A DNA stretch of 64,000 bases from Orientallactaga sibirica (GCA_036365145.1 JAEOAD010001993.1:248001-312000); one strand, 5' to 3'; shown: positions 51,151-63,400, numbered from the stretch's first letter. The notes: generated by a model from the sequence alone, not told the origin. Program-made: numbers and translations.

Positions 51151-54100
51151 GGAATCAGTTTAATTTCTACGACGATGGTTGAGTGCAGCAAGTTCAAACT
51201 TTCCTTTTTAATGTAATCTAAAAAGATGGCCAAGTTAGCAGAGTCACCTCATTTGTAAAGTAGTTTGTTGAGAAAATTAACATCTTCATTGCCGAACATT
51301 GTACTGTGTGAAATAATCTCATTCGGTTCCAGGAATCACTTGCTTTCCTACAAAGAAGGTTGAGTGCAACAAGTTCAAACTTTCCTTGTTAATGTAATCT
51401 AAAAAGATGCACAACTTAATAGATTGGCCTCATTTCTAAAGTAGTTTTTTTAGAAAAGAAACATCTTCAGTACCGAACACTGTACAGTGTGAAATAAGGT
51501 AAATCGGTTCTTGGAATCAGTTTAATTTCTACGAAGACGGTTGAGTGCAGGAAGTTCCAACTTTCCTTGTTAATGTAATCTAAAAAGATGCACAACTTAG
51601 TGAATTGGCCTCATTTCTAAAGTAGTTTGTTTGCAAAACAAACATCTTCATTACCGAAGACTACACTATGTGAAATGAGCTAGTTCGGTTCTAGGAATCA
51701 TTTGCATTCCTACGAAGAAGGATGAGTGCAGCAAATTCAAACTTTCCTTGCTTCTGTAATCTAACAAGATGTACAAGTTAGTGTATTTGCGTCGTTTGTA
51801 AAGTGGTTTCTTTAGAAAACAAACATCTTCAGTACTGAACACTGTACTGTGTGAAATAAGTTAATTCGTTTCTAGGAATGAGTTTCCTTTCTACGAAGAT
51901 GGTTGAGTGCAGCAAGTTCAAACTTTCCTTGTTAATGTAATCTAAAAAGATGGCCAAGTTACCAGAGTCACCTCATTTGTAAAATAGTTTGTTGAGAAAA
52001 TTAACATCTTTATAGCCGAACATTGTAATGTGTGAAAAAAGCTCATTCGGTTCTAGGAATCACTTGCTTTCCTACAAAGAAGGTTGAGTGCAGCAAGTTC
52101 AAACTTTCCTTGTTAATGTAATCTAAAAAGATGCACAACTTACTAGATTGCCCTCATTTCTAAAGTAGTTTCTTTAGAAAAGAAACATCTTCAGTACCGA
52201 ACACTGTACTGTGTGAAATAAGTTAATTCGCTTCCAGGAATCAGTTCAATTTCTACGAAGATGGTTGAGTGCAGCAAGTACAAACTTTCCTAGTTTGTGT
52301 AATCTAACAAGATGTACAAGTTAGTGGATTCGCCTCATTTCTAAATTAGTTTCTTTAGAAAGCAAATATCTTCAGTACCGAACACTGTACTGTGTGAAAT
52401 AAGTTAATTTGGTTCTAGGAATCAGTTTCCTTTCTATGAAGATCGTTGAGTTTAGCAAGTTCATACTTTCCTTGTTAATGTAATCTAAAAAGATGTCCAA
52501 GTTAGTAGATTCGCCTCATTTCTAAAGTAGTTTCTTTAGAAAACAAACCTAATTGCCAAACTTTGTACAGTATGAAATGAGCTAATTAGCTTCTGGGAAT
52601 CAGTTTACTTTCTACGAAGATGGTTGAGTTTAGCAATTTCAAACTTTCCTTGTTAATGTGCTCTAAAAAGATGTCCAAGTTAGTAGATTTGCCTCATTGG
52701 TAAAGTAGTTTGTTGAGAAAACAAACATCTTCATTGCCGAACATTGTACTGTGTGAACAAAGCTAATTTAGTTCTAGAGTTCAGTTTCTTTCCTACAAAG
52801 AAGGTTGAGTGCAGCCAGTTCAAACTTTCCTTGTTAATGTAACCTAAAAAGATGCACAACTTAGTAGATTGGCCTCATTTCTAAAGTAGTTCCTTTAGAA
52901 AAGAAACATCTTCAGTACCAAACACTGTACTGTGTGAAAAAAGTTAATTCACTTCTAGGAATCAGTTTAATTTCTACGAAGAAGCTTGATTGCAGCAAGT
53001 TCAAACTTTCCTTGTTAATGTAATCTCAAAAGATGGCCAAGTCAGAAGATTCACCTCATATGTAACGTACTTTGTTGACAAAACAAACATCTTCATTGCC
53101 GAACATTGAACTGTGTGAAATAATCTCATTCGGTTCTAGGAATCAGTTGCTTTCCTACAAAGAATGTTGAGTGCAGCAAGTTCAAACTTTCCTTGTTAAT
53201 GTAATCTAAAAAGATGGCCAAGTTAGTAGATTCACCTCATTTGTAAAGTGGTTTGTTTAGAAAACAAACATCTTCATTACTGAACATTGTACTGTGTGAA
53301 ATAAGCTCATTCGGTTCTAGGAATCAGTTGCTTCCCTACTGAAAGGTTGAGTGCAGCAAGTTCAAACTTTCCTTGTTAATGTAATCTAAAAGATGCACAA
53401 CTTAGTAGATTGGCCTCATTTCTAAAGTAGTTTGTTTAGAAAACAAACATCTTCATTACCGAACACTATACTATGTGAAATAAGCTAGTTCCCTTCTAGG
53501 AAACACTTGCTTTCCTACGAATAAGGTTGAGTGCAGCAAGTTCAAACTTTCCTAGTTTGTGTAATCTTACAAGATGTACAAGTTAGTGGATTTGCGTCAT
53601 TTCTAAAGTAGTTTCCGTAGAAAAGAAACATCTTCAGTACCGAACACTGTACTGTGTGAAATAAGGTAAATCGGTTCTAGGATTCAGTTTAATTTCTACG
53701 AAGATGGTTGATTGCAGCAAGTTCAAACTTTCCGTGTTAATGTAATCTCAAAAGATGGCCAAGTTCAAAGATTCGCCTCATTTGTAAAGCAGTTTTTTGA
53801 GAAAATTAACATCTTTATTGCCGAACATTGTACTGTGTGAAATAAGCTCATTCGGTTCTAGGAATCACTTCCTTTCCTACAAAGAAGGTTGAGTGCAGCA
53901 AGTTCAAACTTTCCTTGTTAATGAAATCTAAAAAGATGCACAAGTTAGTAGATTGGCCTCATTTCTAAAGTAGTTTCTTTAGAAAAAAACATCTTCAATT
54001 GCCAAACTTTGTACAGTATGAAATAAGTTAATTAGCTTCTAGGAATCAGTTTAATTTCTACGAAGATGGTTGAGTGCAACAAGTTCAAACTTTCCTCGTT

Positions 54101-54230
54101 TGTGTAATCTAACAAGATGTACAAGTTAGTGGATTTGCCTCGTTTCTAAAGTGGTTTGTTTAGAAAACAAACATCTTCAGTACTGAACACTGTACTGTGT
54201 GAAATAAGTAATTTAGTTCTGGGAATCAGT
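51151..54230 (+). repeat. 17-monomer HOR, copy 2 (about 3.08 kb)
   Basis: Starts with the CTACGACGATGG monomer at about 51,170 and keeps the same order and private variants as copy 1: TTTGCATTCC, TTACCAGAGTCACC, TTGCCCTC, TTCATACTTTCC, GAAGCTTGATTGC at about 52,980, and GGAAACACTTGC. It diverges clearly from copy 1 near its end (53.98-54.23 kb), where F-like and B-like pieces replace the expected ones. Confidence 0.78.
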
Positions 54231-55100
54231 TTAATTTCTATGAAGAAGGATGAGTGCAGCAAGTTCTTTAATGTAATCTAAAAAGATGGCCAATTTAGCA
54301 GAGTGACCACTTTTTAAAAGTAGTTTGTAGCCAGTTGCAAACATTGTACTGTGTGAAATAATGTAATCACTTAAAAGAAGTTTGAGTGCAGCAAGTTCAA
54401 ACTTTCCTTGTTAATGGCCTAAAAAGATGCACAACTTAGTAGATTGGCCTCATTTCTAAAGTAGTTTCTTTAGAAAAAAGAAACATCTTCAGTACCAAAC
54501 ACTGTACTGTGTGAAATAAGTTAATTCTCTTCTAGGAATCAGTTTAATTTCTACGAAGAAGGTTGAATGCAGCAAGTTCAAACTTTCCTTGTTAATGTAA
54601 TCTAAAAAGATGGCCAAGTTAGAAGATTCACCTCATTTGTAACAGTACTTTGTTGAGAAAACAAACATCTTCATTGCCAAACATTGTACTGTGTGAAATA
54701 AGCTCATTCGGTTCTAGGAATCAGTTGCTTTCCTACAAAGAAGGATGAGTGCAGCAAGTTCAAATTTTCCTTGTTAATGTAATCTAAAAAGATGCACAAG
54801 TTAGTAGATTGGCCTCATTTCTAAAGTAGTTTCTTTAGAAAAGAAACATCTTCAGCATCGAACACTGTACTGTGTGAAATAAGTTAATTCGCTTCTAGGA
54901 ATCAGTTTAATTTCTACAGGTTGAGTGCAGCAAGTCAAACTTTCCTTGTTTGTGTAACCTAACAAGATGTAAAGTTAATTTGCCTCATTTCAAAAGTAGT
55001 TTCTTTAGAAAATAAACATCTTCAGTACCTAACACTGTACTGTGTGAAATAAGGAAATTCGGTTCTAGGAATCAGTTTAAGAAGGTTGAGTGCAGCAAGT
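54231..55100 (+). repeat. Start of a third 17-monomer copy, irregular
   Basis: A monomer with AGCAGAGTGACC at about 54,296 corresponds to AGCAGAGTCACC at 48,140 and 51,239, so a third unit begins here. It is strongly shortened: a gap inside CAAGTTC-TTTAATGTAATC at about 54,260, a reduced dyad region at about 54,310-54,340, and a fused monomer end at about 54,370. A further short monomer lies at about 54,915-54,990. After about 55,080 the pattern is again regular but the order differs. Confidence 0.65.
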
Positions 55101-56160
55101 TCAAACTTTCCTTGCTAATGTACTCTAAAAAGATGGCCAAGATAGTAGATTCGCCTCATTTGTAAAGTAGTTTGTTGAAAAAACCAACATCTTCATTGCC
55201 AAACATTGTACTGTGTGAAATAACCTCATTCGGTTCTAGGAATCAGTTGCTTTCCTACAAAGAAGGTTGAGTGAAGCAAGTTCAAACTTTCCTTGTTAAT
55301 GTAATCTGAAAAGTTGCACAACTTAGTAGATTAGCCTCATTTCTAAAGTAGTTTGTTTAGAAAACAAACATCTTCATTACCGAACACTATACTATGTGAA
55401 ATGAGCTAGTTCGGTTCTAGGAATCACTTGCTTTCCTACGAAGAAGGTTGAGTGCAACAAGTTCAAACTTTCCTAGTTTGTGTGATCTAACAAGATGTAC
55501 AAGTTAGTGCATTCCCCTCATTTCTAAAGTAGTTTCTTTAGAAAAGAAACATCTTCAGTACTGAACATTGTACTCTGTGAAATAAGGTAAATCGGTGCTA
55601 GGAATCAGTTTAATTTCTACAAAGATGGTTGAGTGCAGCAAGTTCAAACTTACCTTGTTAATTTAATCTATAAAGATGCACAACTTAGTAGATTGGCCTC
55701 ATTTCTAAAGTAGTTTGTTTAGAAAAGAAACATCTTCAGTACAGAACACTGTACTGTATGAAATAAGTGAATTGGCTTCTAGGAATCAGTTTAATTTCTA
55801 AGAAGAATGTTGAGTGCAGCAAGTTCAAACTTTCCTTGTTAATGTAATCTCAAAAGATGGCCAAGTTAGAAGATTCGCCTCATTTCTAAAGTACTTTGTT
55901 GAGGAAACAAACATCTTCATTGCCGAACATTGTACTGTGTGAAATAAGCTCATTCCGTTCTAGGAATCGGTTCCTTTCCTACAAAGAATGTTGAGTGCAG
56001 CAAGTTCAAACTTTCCTTCTTATTGTAATCTGAAAAGATGCAAAACTTAGTAGATTGGCCTCATTTCTAAAGTAGTTTGTTTAGAAAACAAACATCTTCA
56101 TTACCGAACACTGTACTATGTGAAATGAGCTAGTTCGATTCTAGGAATCACTTGCTTTCC

Positions 56161-56338
56161 TACGAAGAAAGTTGAGTTCAGCAATTTCAAACTTTCCTAG
56201 TTTGTGTAATCTAACAAGATATACAAGTTAATGGATTCGCCTCATTTCTAAAGTAGTTTCTTCAGAAAACAAACCTAAATTGCCAGCTTTGTACTGTGTG
56301 AAATGAGCTAATTCGGTTCCAGGAATCAGTTTACTTTC
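56161..56338 (+). repeat. Type F monomer (exemplar, 178 bp)
   Basis: The mark of type F is the block AAACAAACCTAAATTGCCAA-type sequence (here CTAAATTGCCAGC), where CATCTTCATTGCC of other families has lost several bases, followed by TTTGTACTGTGTGAAATGAGCTAATTCGG and an end TTTACTTTC. The monomer is therefore about 3 bp shorter. In this copy the front half is B-like. Type F is regularly followed by type E (F-E pair), for example near 800-1,080, 2,440-2,700, 4,440-4,700, 52,500-52,790 and 61,600-61,900. Confidence 0.8.
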
Positions 56339-56519
56339 TACGAAGATGGTTGAGTTAAGCAAGTTCAAACATTCCTTGTTAATGTGCTCTAAAAAGATGT
56401 CCAAGTTAGTAGATTTGCCTCATTGGTAAAGTAGTTTGTTGAGAAAACAAACATCTTCATTGCCGAACATTGTACTGTGTGGAAAAAGCTAATTCGGTTC
56501 TAGAATTCAGTTGCTTTCC
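56339..56519 (+). repeat. Type E monomer (exemplar, 181 bp)
   Basis: Recognised by GAGTTTAGCAAG or a close variant (here GAGTTAAGCAAG), AATGTGCTCT, TGTCCAAG, GATTTGCCTCATTGG, the dyad GTTTGTTGAGAAAACAAAC at 56,434-56,452 (7+5+7), TGTGAAAAAAGCTAATT (here TGTGGAAAAAGC), and CTAGAATTCAG in place of CTAGGAATCAG. The last change gives overlapping XbaI (TCTAGA) and EcoRI (GAATTC) sites that mark this family. It usually follows type F and precedes type A. Confidence 0.83.
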
Positions 56520-56700
56520 TACAAAGAAGGTTGAGTGCATCCAGTTCAAACTTTCCTTATTAATGTAATCAAAAAAGATGCACAACGTAGTAGATTGGCC
56601 TCATTTCTAAAGTAGTTTCTTTAGAAAAGAAACATCTTCAGTACCGAACACTGTACTGTGTGAAATAAGTTAATTCGCTTCTAGGAATCAGTTTAATTTC
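56520..56700 (+). repeat. Type A monomer (exemplar, 181 bp)
   Basis: Diagnostic segments are GCACAAC, GTAGATTGGCCTCATT, the dyad GTTTCTTTAGAAAAGAAAC at 56,615-56,633 (perfect 8+3+8), CTTCAGTACCGAACACTG and TTCGCTTCTAGGAATC, ending TTTAATTTC. It is the commonest family and recurs throughout the window. It often follows type C or E and often precedes type B or C. The family label is mine, for this window only. Confidence 0.85.
56615..56633. other. 19-bp dyad (exemplar), able to form a hairpin or cruciform
   Basis: GTTTCTTTAGAAAAGAAAC is an 8-bp inverted repeat around a 3-base loop. The same position in almost every monomer holds a version of it; other perfect examples are 89-107 (type A), 3,726-3,744 and 7,439-7,457 (type D). 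Type E copies have 7-bp arms with a 5-base loop. Dyads of this kind are a noted property of centromeric satellites that lack CENP-B boxes. Formation of a hairpin in vivo is inference. Confidence 0.8.
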
Positions 56701-56881
56701 TACGAAGAAGGTTGAGTGCAGCAAGTTCAAACTTTCCTAGTTTGTGTAATCTAACAAGATGTACAAGTTAGTGCATTCCCCTAATTTCTAAAGTAGTTTC
56801 TTTAGAAAAGAATCATCTTCAGTACCGAACTCTGAATTGTGTGAAATAAGGTAATTCGGATCTTGGAATCAGTTTAATTTC

Positions 56882-57062
56882 TACGAAGATGGTTGAGTGC
56901 AGCAAGTTCAAACTTTCCTTGTTAATGTAATCTAAAAAGATGCACAACTTAGTAGATTGGCCTCATTTCTAAAGTAGTTTGTTTACAAAACAAACATCTT
57001 CATTACTGAACACTATACTATGTGAGATGAGCTATTTCGGTTCTAGGAATAACTTGCTTTCC
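56882..57062 (+). repeat. Type D monomer (exemplar, 181 bp)
   Basis: The front half is like type A (GCACAAC, GATTGGCC). It then has the dyad GTTTGTTTACAAAACAAAC at 56,977-56,995 (perfect 8+3+8), CATTACTGAACACTATACTATG and GAGCTATTTCGG, ending ACTTGCTTTCC. Elsewhere the loop is AGA instead of ACA, and ACTGTACTATG replaces ACTATACTATG. It is usually followed by type B, which makes a recurrent D-B pair. Confidence 0.83.
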
Positions 57063-57243
57063 TACGAAGAAGGTTGATTGCAGCAAGTTCAAACTTTCCT
57101 AGTTTGTGTAATCTAACAAGTTGTCCAAGTTAGTGGATTCCCGTTGTTTCTAAAGTGGTTTCTTTAGAAAACAAACGTCTTCAGTTCCGAACACTGTACT
57201 GTATGAAATAAGTTAATTCGGTTGTAGGAATCAGTTTCCTTTC
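57063..57243 (+). repeat. Type B monomer (exemplar, 181 bp)
   Basis: Recognised by the 5' segment CTAGTTTGTGTAATCTAACAAG in place of CTTGTTAATGTAATCTAAAAAG, by GTACAAGTTAGTGGATTC (here GTCCAAG), by AAAGTGGTTTC, and by an end TTTCCTTTC. The dyad at 57,158-57,176 has arms GTTTCTTT and AAACAAAC, so it holds one C-C mismatch. Type B nearly always follows a monomer ending TACGAAGAAGG, commonly type D. A sub-form has a B front half and an A-like back half, as at 56,701-56,881. Confidence 0.85.
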
Positions 57244-57424
57244 TACGAAGATGGTTGAGTGCAGCAAGTTCAAACTTTCCTTGTTAATGTAATCTAAAAA
57301 GATGGCCAAGTTAGCAGAGTCACCTCGTTTGTAAAATAGTTTGTTGAGAAAATTAACATCTTTATTGCCGAACATTGTACTGTGTGAAATAAGCTCATTC
57401 GGTTCTAGGAATCACTTGCTTTCC
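57244..57424 (+). repeat. Type C monomer (exemplar, 181 bp)
   Basis: Recognised by TGGCCAAGTTAGCAG, CACCTC, a dyad region GTTTGTTGAGAAAATTAAC at 57,339-57,357, TTATTGCCGAACATTG and AAGCTCATTCGG, ending CACTTGCTTTCC. The right dyad arm is AATTAAC instead of AACAAAC, so two pairs of the hairpin are lost. A sister form keeps AACAAAC and has GAAGATTCGCC and a TACTTTGTTGAG variant, for example near 58,200-58,300. Confidence 0.83.
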
Positions 57425-60400
57425 TACAAACAAGGTTGAGTGCAGCAAGTTGAAACTTTCCTTGTTAATGTAATCTAAAAAGATGCACAACTTAGTAGAC
57501 TGGCCTCATTTCTAAAGTAGTTTCCTTAGAAAAGAAACATCTTCAGTACCGAACACTGTAAAGTGTGAAATAAGTTAATTCTCTTCTAGGAATCAGTTTA
57601 ATTTCTACGAAGAAGGTTGAGTGCAGCAAGTTCAAACTTTCCTAGTTTGTGTAATATAAAAAGATGTACAAATTAGTGCATTTCTAAAGTAGTTTCTTTA
57701 GAAAGGAACATCTTCAGTACCGAACACTGTACTGTGTGAAATAAGGTAATTCGGTGCTAGGAATCAGTTTAATTTCTACGAGGATGGTTGAGTGCAACAA
57801 GTTCAAACTTTCCTTGTTAATGTAATCTAAAAAGATGCACAACTTAGTAGATTGGCCTCATTTCTAAAGTAGTTTGTTTACAAAACAAACATCTTCATTA
57901 CCGAAAACTATACTATGTGAAATGAGCTAGTTCGGTTCTAGGAGTCACTTGCTTTCCTCCGAAGAAGGTTGAGTGCAGCAAGTTCAAACTTTCCTAGTTT
58001 GTGTAATCTAACAAGATGTACAAGTTAGTGTTTTTGCCTCTTTTCTAAAGTAGTTTCTTTAGAAAAGAAACATCTTCAGTACCGAACACTGTACTGTGTG
58101 AAATAAGTGAATTCGCATCTGGGAATCAGTTTAATTTCTACGAAGATGGTTGAGTGCAGCAACTTCTAACTTCCCTTGTTAAAGTAATCTAAAAAGATGG
58201 CCAAGTTAGAAGATTCGCCTCATTTGTAAAGTACTTTGTTGAGAAAACAAACATCTTCATTGCCGAACATTGTACTGTGTGAAATAAGCTCATTCGGTTC
58301 TAGGAATCAGTTGCTTTCCTACAAAGAATGTTGAGTGCAGCAAGTTCAAACTTTCCTTGTTAATGTAATCTAAAAAGATGGCCAAGTTAGAAGATTCGCC
58401 TCATTTGTCAAGTACTTTGTTGAGAAAACAAACATCTTCATTGCCGAACATTATACTGTGTGAAATACGCTCATTTGGTTCTAGGAATCACTTGCTTTCC
58501 TACGAAGAAGGTTGAGTGCAGGAAGTTCAAACTTTACTCGTTTGTGTAATCTAACAAGATGTACAAGTTCGTGGATTCGCGTCGATTCTAAAGTGTTTTC
58601 TATAGAAAACAAACATCTTCAGGACTGAGCACTGTACTGTGTGCAATAAGTTAATTCGGTTCTAGGATTCAGTTTCCTTTCTACGAAGATGGTTGAGTGC
58701 AGCAAGTTCAAACTTTCCTTGTCAATGTATTCTAAAAAGATGGCTAAGTTAGCAGATTCACCTCATTTGTATTGTAGTTTGTTGACAAAATTAACATCTT
58801 TATTGCCGTACATTGTACAGTGTGAAATAAGCACATTCAGTTCTAGGAATCACTTGCTTTCCTCCAAAGAAGGTTGAGTGCAGCAAGTTCAAACTTTCCT
58901 TGTTAATGTAATCTGAAAAGATACACAACTTAGTAGATTGGCCTCATTTCTAAAGTAGTTTGTTTAGAAAAGAAACATCTTCATTAACGAACACTGTACT
59001 ATGTGAAATAAGCTATTTCCGATCTAGGAATCACTTGCTTTCCTACGAAGAAGGTTGAGTGCAGCAAGTTCAAACTTTATAAGTTTGTGTAATCTAACAA
59101 GATGTACAAGTTAGTGGATTCGCCTCATTTCTAAAGTAGTTTCTTTAGAAAATTAGTGAATTTGCTTCTTGGATTCAGCTTAATTTCTACGAAGATGGTT
59201 GAATGCAGCAAGTTCAAACTTTCCTTGTTAATAATCTAAAAAGATGGCCAAGTTAGTAGATTCGCCTCATTTTAAAGTAGTTTGTTGAGAAAACAAACAT
59301 CTTCATTGCCAAACATTGTACTGTGTGAAATATGCTCATTCGGTTCTAGGAATCACTTTCTTTCCTACTAAGAAGGTTGAGTGCAGCAAGTTCAAACTTT
59401 CCTTGTTAATGTAATCTAAAAAGATGCACAACTTAGTGGATTGGCCTCATTTCTAAAGTAGTTTCTTTAGAAAAGAAACTTCTTCAGTACCGAACCCTGT
59501 ACTGTGTGAAATAAGTTGATTCGCTTCTAGGAATCAGTTTAATTTCTACGAATAAGGTTGAGTGCAGAAAGTTCAAACTTTCCTTGTTAATGTAATCTAA
59601 AAAGATGGCCAAGTTAGATGATTCGCCTCACTTGTAAAGTACTTTGTTGAGAAAACAAATATCTTCATTGCCGAACATTGTACTGTGTGCAATAAGCTCA
59701 TTCAGTTCTAGGAATCAGTTGCTTTCCTACAATAAGGTTGAGTGCAGCAAGTTCAAACTTTCCTTGTTAATGTAATCTAAAAAGATGCAGAACTTACTAG
59801 ATTGGCCTCATTTCCAGAGTAGTTTGTTTACAAAACAAACATCTTAATTCCCGAACACTATACTATGTGAAATGAGCTAGTTCAGTTCAAGCAATCACTT
59901 GCTTTCCTACGAAGAAGGTTGAGTGCAGCAAGTTCAAACTTTCCTATTTTGTGTAATCTAACAAGATGTACAAGTTAATGTATTTGCGTCATTTCTAAAG
60001 TGGTTTCTTTAGAAAGCAAACATCATCAGTACTGAGTACTGTACTGTGTGACATAAGTTAATTCGGTTCTAGGAATCAGTTTCCTTTCTACGAAGATGGT
60101 TGAGTGCAGCAAGTTCAAACTTTCCTTGTTAATGTAATCTAAAAAGATGGCCAAGTTAGCAGATTCACCTCATTTGTAGGGTAGTTTGTTGAGAAGATTA
60201 ACATCTTTATTGCCGAACATTGTACAGTGTGAAATGAGCTCATTCGGTTCTAGGAATCACTTGCTTTCCTACAAAGAAGGTTGAGTGCAGCAAGTTCAAA
60301 CTTTCCTAGTTTGTGTAATCTAACAAGATGTACAAGTTAGTGCATTCGCCTCATTTATGAAGTAGTTTCTTTAGAAAAGAAACACCTTCAGTATCGAACA

Positions 60401-63400
60401 CTGTACTGTGTGAAATCAGTTAATTCGATTCTAGGAATCAGTTTCCTTTCTACGAAGATGGTTGAGTGCAGCAAGTTCAAACTTTCCTTGTTAATGTAAT
60501 CCAAAAAGATGGCCAAGTTAGTGGATTCACCTCATTTGTAAAGTAGTTTGTTGAGAAAACAAACATCTTCATTGCCAAACATTGTACTGTGTGAAATAAT
60601 CTCATTCGGTTCTTGGAATCAGTTGCTTTCCCCTAAAGAAGGTTGAGTGCAGCAAGATCAAACTTTCCTTGTTAATGTCATCTGAAAAGATGCACAACTT
60701 AGTAGATTTGCTTCATTTCTAAAGTAGTTTGTTTAGAAAACAAACATCTTCTTTACAGAATACTGTACTATGTGAAATGAGCTAGTTCGGTTCGAGGAAT
60801 CACTTGCTTTCCTACGAAGAAGGTTGAGTGCAGCAAGTTCAAACTTTCCTAGTTTGTGTAATCTAACAATATGTACAAGTTAGTGGTTTCGAGTCGTTTC
60901 TAAAGTGGTTTCTTTAGAAAACAAACATCTTCAGTACTGAGCACTGTACTGTGTGAAATAAGTTAATTCGGTTCTGCGAATCAGTTTTCTTTCTAAGAAG
61001 ATGATTGAGTGCAGCAATTTCAAACTTTCCTTGTTAATGTAATCTAAAAAGATGGCCAAGTTAGCAGATTGACCTCATCTGTAACGTAGTTTGTGGAGAA
61101 AACTGACATCTTTATTCCCGAACATTGTACTGTGTGAAATAAGCTCATTCGGTTCTACGAATCACTTGCTTTCCTACAAAGAAGGTGGAGTGCAGCAAGA
61201 TCAAACTCTCCTTGTTTATGTAATCTAAAAAGATGCACAACTTAGTAGATTGGCCTCATTTCTAAAGTAGTTTCTTTAGAAAAGGAACATCTTCACTACC
61301 GAACACAGTACTGGGTGAAATGAGTTAATTCGCTTCTAGGAATCAGTTCAATTACTACGAAGATGGTTGAGTGCAGCAAGTTCAAACTTTCCTAGTTTGT
61401 GTAATCTAACAAGATGTACAAGTTACTGGATTCGCGTCATTTATAATTTAGTTTCTTTAGAAAACAAACATCTTCAGTACCGAACACTGTACTGTGTGAA
61501 ATAAGTTAATTCGGTTCTAGGAATCAGTTTTCTTTCTACGAATATGGTTGAGTTTAGCAAGTTCAAGCTTTCCTTCTTAATGTAATCTAAAAAGATGTCC
61601 AAGTTAGTAGATTTGCCTCTTTTCTAAAGTAGTTTCTTTAGAAAAAAAACCTAAATTGCCAAACTTTGTACTGTGTGAAATGAGCTAATTCGGTTCTAGG
61701 AATCAGTTACTTTCGACGAAGATGGTTGAGTTTATGAAGTTCAAACTTTCCTTGTTAATGTGCTCTAGACAATTTCTAACTTAGTAGATTTGCCTCATTG
61801 GTAAAGTAGTTTGTTGAGAAAGCAAACATCTTAATTGGCGAACATTGTACTGTTTGAAAAAAGCTAATTTAGTTCTAGAATTCAGTTGCTTTCCTACAAA
61901 GAAGGTTGAGTGCAGCCAGTTCAAACTTTCCTTGTTAATGTAATCTAAAAAGATGCACAACGTAGTAGATTGGCCTCATTCCTAAGGTAGTTTCTTTAGA
62001 AAAGAAACATCTTCAGTACCAAACACTGTCCTGTGTGAAATAAGGTAATTCGGTTCTAGGAATCAGTTTAATTTCTATGAAGATGGTTGAGTGCAGCAAG
62101 TAAAAACTTTCCTTGTTAATGTAATCTAAAAAGATGGCCAAGTTAGTAGATTCACCTCATTTGTAAAGTAGTTTGTTGAGAAAACAAATATCTTCATTGC
62201 CGAACATTGTACTGTGTGAAATAAGGTCATTCGGTTCTAGGAATCAGTTGCTTTCATTCAAAGAAGGTTGAGTGCAGCAAGTTCAAACTTTCCTTGTTAA
62301 TGTTATCTGAAAAGTTGCACAACTTAGTAGATTGGCCTCATTTCTAAAGTAGTTTGTTTACAAAACAAACATCTTCATTACCGAACACTATACTATGTGA
62401 AATGAGCTAGTTCGGTTCTAGGAATCACTTGCTTTCCTACGAAGAAGGTTGAGTCTAGCAAGTTCAAACTTTCCTCGTTTGTGTAATCGAACAAAATGTA
62501 AAAGTCAGTGGATGCGCGTCATTTCTAAAGTGGTTTCTTTAGTAAAAAACATCTTCAGTACTGAACACTGTACTGCGTGTAATAAGTTAATTCTTTTCTA
62601 GGAATCGGTTTCCATTCTACGAAGATGGTTGAGTGCAGCAAGTTCAAACTTTCTTTGTTAATGTAATCTAAAAAGATGGCCACGTTAGCAGAGTCACCTC
62701 ATTTGTTAAATAGATTGTTGAGAAAATTAACATCTTTATTGCCAAATATTGTACTGTGTGAAATAAGCTCATTCGATTCTAGGAATCAGTTGTTTTCCTA
62801 CAAAGAAGGTTGAGTGCAGTAAGTTCAAACTTTCCTAGCTAATGTAATCTAAAAAGATGCACAACATACTAGATTGGCATCATTTCTAAAGTAGTTTCTT
62901 TAGAAAAGAAACATCTTCAGTACCGAACACTGTACAATGTGAAATAAGTTAATTCGCTTCTAGGAATCAGATTAATTTCTAGGAAGAATGTTGAGTGCAG
63001 CAAGTTCAAACTTTCCTCGTTTGTGTAATATAAGAAGAAGTACAATTTAGTGGATTCGCGTCGTTTCTAAAGTGGTTTCTTTAGAAAACAAACATCTTCA
63101 GTACTGAACACTGTACTGTGTGAAATAAGTTAATTCGGTTCTAGGAATCAGTTTCCTTTCTACGAAGATGGTTGAGTGCAGCAAGTTCAAACATTCCTTG
63201 TTAATGTAATCTAAAAAGATGGCAAGTTAGTAGATTCGCCTCATTCGTAAAGTAGTTTGTTGAGAAAACAAACATCTTCATTGCCAAACATTGTACTGTG
63301 TGAAATAAGCTCATTCGGTTGTAGAAATCAGTTGCTTTCCTACAAAGAAGGTTGAGTGCAGCAAGTTCAAACTTTCCTTGTTAATGTAATCTGAAAAGTT

